Assembly (NCBI GenBank): GCA_934371475.1
Contig: CAKRNX010000046.1
Location: 1 to 14,957 of the forward strand
Direction: 5' to 3'
DNA: 14,957 bases
Source of the DNA: an uncultured Lachnospiraceae bacterium
Lineage (GTDB): Bacteria > Bacillota > Clostridia > Lachnospirales > Lachnospiraceae
Part shown: in pieces, positions 7,011 to 11,490 of the stretch
Layout: each line of letters starts with the position of its first letter
How positions within the stretch are numbered: position 1 is the stretch's first letter
Translations under genes and position numbers: made by a program
Notes under the pieces: model-generated
Told to the model about the DNA's origin: nothing
The model's input: the letters and a program-made list of their open reading frames with translations, nothing else
Database searches by the model: none

Positions 7011-7964
7011 TTGAAAACATCTGCTTCCACCATATCCGTCATTCGTATATTCCTGATTCTTCTTCTGATTTCTCTTCTGGTATTTGTCCTGGCTTTCCCG
7101 GAAACTGCTGTATCCTGCGCCCGCAGCGGGCTGATTCTGTGGTACGGCAGCCTGCTTCCTGTCCTGTTTCCTTTTATGATCCTGTCCGGGCTTCTGATCC
7201 GTCTGGACGGCATCCGGATCCTTCTGTTTCTCTTTCATCCGCCAATCCACCTGATCTGGGGAACCTCCATCTACGGAAGCTATGCACTTCTGGCCGGTTT
7301 CCTTTTTGGCTGTCCCATGGGAGCCAAAATCACCGGCGATCTTTTAAGAGAACAGAAAATCTCTCGTGAAGAAGCGTCCTACCTGGTCTGCTTTGTTAAT
7401 AATCTGAGTCCCTCGTTTCTGATCACTTATCTTGTTCATCAGAATCTGCAGGCTCCCTCCCTTCTGCTGCCCACCCTTATAATTCTCTACGGTGCTCCCT
7501 TGTTGACAGGGCTGATTCTAATGCCCCGCTTCCGCACCCATATTCCGTCCTCAGATACAAAAAAGGAGGCATCCAAAGCTCCCTTTTCTCTGGAACTTAT
7601 AGATGCCTGCATATTTGACGGAATCCTCAATATCACCAAGCTGGGAGGATACATCCTTCTCTTTTCTCTGATCACCGGAGCCTGGAAGCAACTCTTCCCC
7701 GGACAGCTGCCGGTCTTTACAATCCTGGGAGCCTGTCTGGAAATTACTGCCGGGATCCCCGCAGTCTGTGCCCTGTCCCTGCCGTTCTCCGTCCGCTATC
7801 TCGTTCTCGTGCTGCTGTGCAGCTTCGGCGGTATCTGTACGCTCATGCAGACCCTCTCTGTATTTCCCATGAACTGCCGTCTTCTGCGCCGCTACCTGCT
7901 GGTCAAAATGCTGACCATGCTGATAAGCGGACTGCTAAGCCTATCGCTGATCCGTCCGTTTTGA
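7011..7964 (+). CDS. ylbJ: YlbJ-type sporulation integral membrane protein (nucleoside recognition/Gate domain)
   Basis: 317 aa, very hydrophobic. Transmembrane helices are visible at about 8-29, 42-64, 68-84, 88-110, 124-142, 148-170, 211-228, 235-256, 261-282 and 297-314. The motif FLFGCPMGAKITGDLL (97-112) and VNNLSPSFL (129-137) are hallmarks of the YlbJ/SpmA/SpmB Gate-domain group. In B. subtilis YlbJ is needed for a normal spore; its transported molecule is unknown. The start is TTG at 7011, with GAGG (6999-7002) 8 bases ahead; no better ATG is in frame. At 317 aa it is shorter than the roughly 400 aa of the Bacillus protein. It is convergent with the coaD operon (27-base gap), whereas in Bacillus it follows coaD on the same strand. 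Sporulation role is by family, not shown here. Confidence 0.85.
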   Translation: MKTSASTISVIRIFLILLLISLLVFVLAFPETAVSCARSGLILWYGSLLPVLFPFMILSGLLIRLDGIRILLFLFHPPIHLIWGTSIYGSYALLAGFLFGCPMGAKITGDLLREQKISREEASYLVCFVNNLSPSFLITYLVHQNLQAPSLLLPTLIILYGAPLLTGLILMPRFRTHIPSSDTKKEASKAPFSLELIDACIFDGILNITKLGGYILLFSLITGAWKQLFPGQLPVFTILGACLEITAGIPAVCALSLPFSVRYLVLVLLCSFGGICTLMQTLSVFPMNCRLLRRYLLVKMLTMLISGLLSLSLIRPF

Positions 7965-7991
7965 AAACCGCTCAACTACTTTATAGACGTC

Positions 7992-8603
7992 TTACGCCTC
8001 CTCGGAACCGTCCCCTGTCTCAGGAGCGGGTTCATCTTCGACCATTGTGTAGCTGGACGGCGCCACCTGCGGAGAAAGCTCCTGACGGTTTTTGCTTACA
8101 ATATCGTAGCAGGACTGAATAGAATTGATAAAATTGCTGTACTTGGAACCGGCCGTATCAATCGTATGACTCATAATCTTTTCCAGGTTGTCCAGCATCT
8201 CATCTGTATATGAGATTGCGCTCATACGGATGTTGTTGGAGTCTGTCGTTGCATTATCGATAATCTCCTGCGCCTGGGCATTGGTCTGCTCCAGCAGTTC
8301 GTTGGACTGCTCCAGCGCTCTCTGCATCACTTCGCTCTCACTGACAATACGATCCGCTTTGGCCTGCGCATCCGCAATGATGGCATCCGCTTTAGCCTGC
8401 GCATCCTCCAGAATCGCATCCTTGTTGCTGATAATCTTCTGGTAGCGTTTGATCTCGTCCGGGGTTTTCATCCGGAGTTCTCTTAAAAGCTCTTCCAGTT
8501 CCTCTTTATTTACAACGATTTTGGTCGATGACAGTGGCTGAAACTTACAGCTGTCTACATATTCTTCAATCTCTTCAATGATCTGTTCAATTCTGCTGCT
8601 CAT
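7992..8603 (-). CDS. DivIVA-like / ATPase subunit H-like coiled-coil protein
   Basis: 203 aa, soluble. The N-terminus (MSSRIEQIIEEIEEYVD) leads into a short loop (CKFQPLSSTKIVVNKEELEELL), reminiscent of DivIVA-type N-terminal modules. A long coiled coil runs from about 33 to 150, containing an 11-residue repeat (EDAQAKADAII, ADAQAKADRIV; 66-87). The C-terminus (about 176-203) is an acidic, Pro-rich tail ending DGSEEA. Homologues in Clostridia are often labelled vacuolar ATPase subunit H only because of the coiled coil; there is no V-ATPase cluster here. A scaffold role in division, pole or membrane organisation is inference. RBS AAGGAG lies 7 bases before the ATG. It follows coaD by 28 bases, with a TATAAT in the gap. 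Confidence 0.82.
   Translation of the reverse strand: MSSRIEQIIEEIEEYVDSCKFQPLSSTKIVVNKEELEELLRELRMKTPDEIKRYQKIISNKDAILEDAQAKADAIIADAQAKADRIVSESEVMQRALEQSNELLEQTNAQAQEIIDNATTDSNNIRMSAISYTDEMLDNLEKIMSHTIDTAGSKYSNFINSIQSCYDIVSKNRQELSPQVAPSSYTMVEDEPAPETGDGSEEA
8352..8406. repeat. Direct repeat, 22 bases at 33-base period, inside the coiled-coil gene
   Basis: Copies at 8352-8373 and 8385-8406 differ by one base. They encode the duplicated AQAKAD segment. The 33-base period is exactly 11 codons, i.e. one hendecad of a coiled coil. This is a recent-looking internal duplication. Confidence 0.8.
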
Positions 8604-8623
8604 AACTTTTCTCCTTAATATTA

Positions 8624-8629
8624 ATTATA
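8624..8629 (-). promoter_or_regulatory. Possible internal -10 (TATAAT) before the coiled-coil gene
   Basis: A perfect TATAAT on the minus strand in the 28-base gap after coaD. The -35 position (GAACAG, 17 bases away) is poor. It may give extra transcription of the last gene of the operon, or be chance in AT-rich DNA. Confidence 0.3.
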
Positions 8630-8631
8630 CT

Positions 8632-9126
8632 TTACCCCTTTTGCTTCTGTTCCGCAATCTTTCTGCGGACAGGTTCGATGGCCGACGCCGGTACAAAACG
8701 AGAGATATCCCCGCCGTAAACGGCAACTTCTTTCACCATCGTGGAACTCAAATATGCATATTCCAGATTAGTTGTCAGAAACATCGTATCCACATCTGAA
8801 GCCAAGATACGATTCGTCTGCGCCATCTGAAGTTCATATTCAAAATCTGTAATAGCCCTGAGACCTCTCACAATAATCTTTGCGTCGCATTTCCTTACAA
8901 AATCTACGGAAAGCCCTGAAAAAGCCTCCACTCTTATATTTTTGATATCTTTCGTCGCATCCTGCAGCATACGGACACGTTCCTCCACGGTAAACAACGG
9001 TGACTTTGCATAATTGATCAGTACGCCGACGATCAGCTCATCAACCAGCCTGGATGCCCGTTCCATGATGTCCAGATGCCCCAGCGTGACCGGATCAAAA
9101 CTGCCCGGATACACAGCTCTTCTCAT
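8632..9126 (-). CDS. coaD: Phosphopantetheine adenylyltransferase
   Basis: 164 aa, the normal family length. It joins ATP and 4'-phosphopantetheine to give dephospho-CoA, the penultimate step of coenzyme A synthesis. The nucleotidyltransferase motif is YPGSFDPVTLGHLDI (6-20) with the TxGH signature. Further family motifs are VRGLRAITDFEYELQMA (105-121) and LSSTMVKE (145-152, the ISSTxxRE-type motif). The ATG is one base past the rsmD stop, with GAGGAG in the 3' end of rsmD, so translation is probably coupled. The rsmD-coaD pair is widely conserved in Firmicutes. All expected residues are present and I see nothing odd. Confidence 0.97.
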   Translation of the reverse strand: MRRAVYPGSFDPVTLGHLDIMERASRLVDELIVGVLINYAKSPLFTVEERVRMLQDATKDIKNIRVEAFSGLSVDFVRKCDAKIIVRGLRAITDFEYELQMAQTNRILASDVDTMFLTTNLEYAYLSSTMVKEVAVYGGDISRFVPASAIEPVRRKIAEQKQKG

Positions 9127-9127
9127 T

Positions 9128-9682
9128 TTACTGTACTCTCCTCAAAAACATGTGGGTATTCGTTTTATATTCTTTCCTCTTTACAGTCTCATATCCAATA
9201 CCTTGCAGATAGGAAAAATCTGTATCCAGCGAAGCCTCCACAATAATCAGCGTATCCTCATCCGCCAGGCTGCTGTGTGCCAGCGTCTCCAGCACCCTTC
9301 TCTCCAGCTCTTTTCCGTAAGGCGGATCCATAAAAATAATCTGAAACGGAGCTTCCCCTTCCAGACGGCTCAGCGCGGAAAATACATCTGCCGCAATCAC
9401 TCTGCTCTGCTCTTCCAGTCTGGTAAATTTCAGATTTTTTCTGATGCACTCCACTGCCTGTCTCTGGTTTTCCACAAAAACAGCCTCGTCCGCTCCTCTG
9501 CTGATCGCTTCAATCCCGATCCCGCCGCTCCCGGCAAATAAATCAAGGAAACGGATCCCATACATCTGATCCTGTATCATATTAAATAATGTTTCTTTAA
9601 TCCTGTCTGTGGTGGGCCGCGTACTCATCCCCGGAACAGTCTTCAGTGGAAGACGGCGTGCCTTTCCCGCAATTACTCTCAT
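9128..9682 (-). CDS. rsmD: 16S rRNA (guanine(966)-N2)-methyltransferase
   Basis: 184 aa. MRVIAGKARRLPL and STRPTTDRIKETLFN are the classic RsmD N-terminus. SAM motif I is FLDLFAGSGGIGIEA. Motif IV is MDPPYG, the Asn/Asp-Pro-Pro-Tyr motif of N2-methylguanine methyltransferases. It methylates G966 of 16S rRNA (E. coli numbering). Start choice: an ATG at 9700 is also in frame, but the consensus promoter just upstream predicts a transcript starting near 9708, leaving almost no leader. The ATG at 9682 has AGGA 8 bases ahead and gives the family's usual N-terminus. First gene of rsmD-coaD-coiled-coil operon. Confidence 0.96.
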   Translation of the reverse strand: MRVIAGKARRLPLKTVPGMSTRPTTDRIKETLFNMIQDQMYGIRFLDLFAGSGGIGIEAISRGADEAVFVENQRQAVECIRKNLKFTRLEEQSRVIAADVFSALSRLEGEAPFQIIFMDPPYGKELERRVLETLAHSSLADEDTLIIVEASLDTDFSYLQGIGYETVKRKEYKTNTHMFLRRVQ

Positions 9683-9714
9683 TTCATGTATCCTTTTCAT
9701 CTATATTCCGCTTT

Positions 9715-9744
9715 ATTATAGATGTTACACTGCAGTAATGTCAA
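9715..9744 (-). promoter_or_regulatory. rsmD: Consensus vegetative promoter for rsmD-coaD
   Basis: On the minus strand a perfect -35 TTGACA (9739-9744) and a perfect -10 TATAAT (9715-9720) are separated by 18 bases. This is an almost ideal sigma-A site. The predicted start is near 9708, which supports the rsmD start at 9682 (leader about 25 bases). Confidence 0.85.
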
Positions 9745-9818
9745 TTATTTATTACTTATTTTTCTATTAACTTCACATGCGGAATCATCGTTTGCTTTTA
9801 CTCTAAACTCTCACGGTA

Positions 9819-10223
9819 TCAATACACCGGATGCATATTATTCCGCCAGTCCAGATCCCCGTTGGCCAGTCCCAGTACCATGGACTCTGCTGTCGCAATG
9901 TTGGTCGCAATCGGAATATTGTACCTGTCACAGGATCGCGTAATCGCAAAAATGTCCGCCTCATTGGGACTGTTGAGGATGGGATTATAGAAAAAAATCA
10001 CCAGATCCATATAATCCCGCTCAATCATATCTATAAACTGTTTTTCTCCTCCCACACTCCCGGACAAAAACTTGTGTACTTTCAGATTTGTGGCTTCCTC
10101 AATCCTGCGCCCCGTCATCTCTGTCGCATATAACTCATGTTTTCCCAAAATATATTTATACGCCAGGCAAAAATTCTCGATCAGGCTCTTTCTGCTGTTA
10201 TGAGCAATAAATCCTATGTTCAT
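9819..10223 (-). CDS. mgsA: Methylglyoxal synthase homologue with altered active site
   Basis: 134 aa. The family converts dihydroxyacetone phosphate to methylglyoxal and phosphate. Family features: NIGFIAHNSRK (2-12; His8 and Lys12 kept), YATEMTG (32-38; phosphate-binding Thr34 and Thr37), LSGSVGGEKQ (53-62; Ser54), VIFFYNP (75-81) and IPIATNIATAE (103-113). Compared with E. coli MgsA, the catalytic Asp71 position is Glu60, His98 is Asn87, Asp20 is Asn9 and Asp91 is Asn80; Asp101 is kept as Asp90. Activity is therefore uncertain. Start choice: the ORF opens with TTG at 10241, but AGGAG lies 8 bases before the ATG at 10223, giving the standard N-terminus. It lies upstream of rsmD on the same strand, separated by the rsmD promoter, and is divergent from the SASP gene. 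Confidence 0.85.
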   Translation of the reverse strand: MNIGFIAHNSRKSLIENFCLAYKYILGKHELYATEMTGRRIEEATNLKVHKFLSGSVGGEKQFIDMIERDYMDLVIFFYNPILNSPNEADIFAITRSCDRYNIPIATNIATAESMVLGLANGDLDWRNNMHPVY

Positions 10224-10263
10224 TTTCACCACTCCTATCAAAATTTACATTTCATCAGTTTCC

Positions 10264-10291
10264 ATTATAACAAAACAAATTACGTTTGCAA
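10264..10291 (-). promoter_or_regulatory. mgsA: Promoter of the methylglyoxal synthase homologue
   Basis: Minus strand: -10 TATAAT (10264-10269) preceded by TGT (extended -10), and a -35-like TTGCAA (10286-10291) with 16-base spacing. The predicted start is near 10257, leaving a leader of about 34 bases. A second TTGCAA (10299-10304) sits 13 bases upstream. Confidence 0.65.
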
Positions 10292-10416
10292 TTATTTTTT
10301 GCAAATATTTAGTAAAAACACACAAAATATGCTGTGTCTCTCACGATCTTGCAGATGTTCGCAACCCGTTTTACTGTTTATCCAGAACTTCCCAGTGTAA
10401 GATGTTTTTTTTCGCG

Positions 10417-10423
10417 CATACTA
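10417..10423 (+). promoter_or_regulatory. Sigma-G/sigma-F-like -10 element for the SASP gene
   Basis: CATACTA matches the forespore sigma-G -10 consensus (CATnHTA) exactly. A partial -35 (TGTAAG, 10396-10401) lies 15 bases upstream, slightly short. The predicted start is near 10430, about 40 bases before the SASP ATG. Promoter class and gene product agree. Confidence 0.65.
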
Positions 10424-10471
10424 GCAGTGCAATCAAAAATTGCAACACCACAAAAGAAGGAGGCGTTCAAA

Positions 10472-10705
10472 ATGTCAAATCGTTCATCTAACACAGCAGC
10501 AGTTCCGGAAGCAAAAGGAGCACTGGATCGTTTCAAATTTGAAGTGGCAAACGAACTGGGTGTCCCCCTTACTGATGGATACAACGGCAATTTAACTTCC
10601 AAACAGAATGGTTCTGTAGGCGGTTATATGGTGAAAAAAATGATCGAACAGCAGGAGCGTCAGATGTCCGGAAACAGTCAGATGACATCCGGTATGGGAC
10701 AGTAA
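10472..10705 (+). CDS. Alpha/beta-type small acid-soluble spore protein
   Basis: 77 aa. These proteins coat forespore DNA and protect it from UV and heat damage, then feed outgrowth as amino acids. The germination-protease site is visible as KFEVANELGV (27-36), cut after the Glu in family members. The second conserved block is GSVGGYMVKKMIEQQE (48-63). The N-terminus is Ser/Asn/Ala rich, and the C-terminus is a Gln/Met/Ser/Gly tail. Start choice: GAAGGAGG lies 8 bases before the ATG at 10472; the longer in-frame ORF from 10334 would run through the promoter. A sigma-G-like -10 lies at 10417. It stands alone on the plus strand, flanked by a divergent mgsA homologue and a bidirectional terminator. 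Expression in the forespore is expected. Confidence 0.95.
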   Translation: MSNRSSNTAAVPEAKGALDRFKFEVANELGVPLTDGYNGNLTSKQNGSVGGYMVKKMIEQQERQMSGNSQMTSGMGQ

Positions 10706-10714
10706 CCCGGAAAC

Positions 10715-10750
10715 TTATGTCATAGGGAAGCAAAATTTCTTACGACATAA
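10715..10750. repeat. Inverted repeat just after the SASP gene
   Basis: TTATGTC (10715-10721) pairs with GACATAA (10744-10750) around a 22-base loop that itself holds short GAAG/CTT pairing. It overlaps the left edge of the following terminator by two bases, so the two hairpins are alternatives or stacked. It may stabilise the SASP mRNA 3' end. Confidence 0.4.
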
Positions 10751-10796
10751 AATGCCGCCGACGGTTTGACTTCTGTCATTCCGCCAGCGGCATTTT
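10749..10796. terminator. Bidirectional intrinsic terminator between SASP and the DUF6465-like gene
   Basis: A perfect 10-bp stem, AAAATGCCGC (10749-10758) with GCGGCATTTT (10787-10796), around a 28-base loop. T-rich ends (TTTTCCTT on plus, TTTTATG on minus) let it end transcripts of both convergent genes. Confidence 0.8.
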
Positions 10797-10798
10797 CC

Positions 10799-11263
10799 TT
10801 ACAGATCAATCTTTCCGGTTACTTCGTCATTGATTACGTAATAAGCGGCATTCTCTTCCGGTTTCAGATAAAGCGTTACTGCTTTCAGGTCTGATACCTT
10901 GTGTTTCAGCTCTTTTGTCCAGATCTCTTTTACCCGTTTCATCAGATCTTCTTTGTTGATCTCTTTGCCCAGATACTGAAGATATATGGTTTCTTTTACA
11001 GCAGTGCGCTTCTCAGCTGCCTTTTTGGCTGCCGCTTTTGCTGTCGTCTTCACTGTCTTTACTGCTTTTACAGTCTCTTCCACTGCCTTTGCAGCTTTCT
11101 TCTCTGTCTCTTCAGCCGCTTTCTTCACAGCCTCTTCTACTGTCTTTACCTCAGATGTCTTAGCTGATGCGTTCTCCTCTTTCGCAGAAACTGCCTTTTT
11201 CTCAAGTTCCCGTGCTGCTGCACCATTCTTCGCAGAAGCCGCTCCCTTCAGTTCATTTTTCAT
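10799..11263 (-). CDS. DUF6465-like protein with Lys/Ala-rich histone-H1-like N-terminus
   Basis: 154 aa in two parts. Residues 1 to about 88 are low complexity, made of Lys, Ala, Glu, Thr and Val (for example KTVKTTAKAAAKKAAEKR), like eukaryotic H1 tails and bacterial HC1/AlgP-type proteins. Residues 89-154 form a small globular domain (ETIYLQYLGKEINKEDLMKRV ... VTLYLKPEENAAYYVINDE), matching what I know of DUF6465 in Clostridia. Function is not established; the basic tail suggests nucleic acid binding, which is inference. No signal peptide or membrane segment. RBS AGAGGAGG lies 7 bases before the ATG. It is convergent with the SASP gene and shares its terminator; 187 bases separate it from the recG stop. 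Confidence 0.85.
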   Translation of the reverse strand: MKNELKGAASAKNGAAARELEKKAVSAKEENASAKTSEVKTVEEAVKKAAEETEKKAAKAVEETVKAVKTVKTTAKAAAKKAAEKRTAVKETIYLQYLGKEINKEDLMKRVKEIWTKELKHKVSDLKAVTLYLKPEENAAYYVINDEVTGKIDL

Positions 11264-11292
11264 AGTAATTCCTCCTCTAAGACTACAAACTC

Positions 11293-11490
11293 TTATTCAT
11301 TCTTTTTGATTACTTTTGCATCATACTCCAAATATCTGGATTTTGCAACATAAATTCCTATTTCATCCGGTTTCTGCCACCCTATCTTTTCAAGAATGCC
11401 CCGGCATTCTTGTTGCGATGTGCGCATTATCTCATATCTGACATAAATTCTTATAAGTTCAGGTTTTCCATCCCGTCCTTCATATAGCAA
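11293..11490 (-). CDS. Doubtful small ORF overlapping the recG 3' end, 65 aa
   Basis: The frame is open from a TTG at 11490, 40 bases inside recG, to 11293. The 65-residue product is charged and unlike any family I know (ends YLEYDAKVIKKNE). GGAG lies 11 bases ahead of the TTG, a poor spacing; an internal ATG at 11427 has no good ribosome site. The reading frame contains a near-perfect inverted repeat (11391-11412). It fills the otherwise empty 187-base gap between recG and the DUF6465-like gene. It could equally be noncoding spacer. Confidence 0.3.
   Translation of the reverse strand: MLYEGRDGKPELIRIYVRYEIMRTSQQECRGILEKIGWQKPDEIGIYVAKSRYLEYDAKVIKKNE
11391..11412. repeat. Tight inverted repeat downstream of recG
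   Basis: CAAGAATGCC (11391-11400) and GGCATTCTTG (11403-11412) are perfect 10-bp arms with two bases between. No U-tract follows on either strand, so a classic intrinsic terminator is not supported. It may be an mRNA end-stabilising hairpin or a dyad binding site. Confidence 0.55.

Noticed and set aside
6894..7250. N-terminal extension of the alarmone synthetase frame to 392 aa
   Set aside because: The added residues are low complexity (Lys, Gln, Arg, Asn), overlap ylbJ antisense, and cross the promoter; a good ribosome site precedes the start at 6893.
10334..10471. Longer N-terminus for the spore protein
   Set aside because: It would translate through the sigma-G-like promoter; the ATG at 10472 has an ideal GGAGG and gives the family's normal length.
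11391..11412. Intrinsic terminator for recG
   Set aside because: Good stem, but the loop is only two bases and no T-run follows on either strand.
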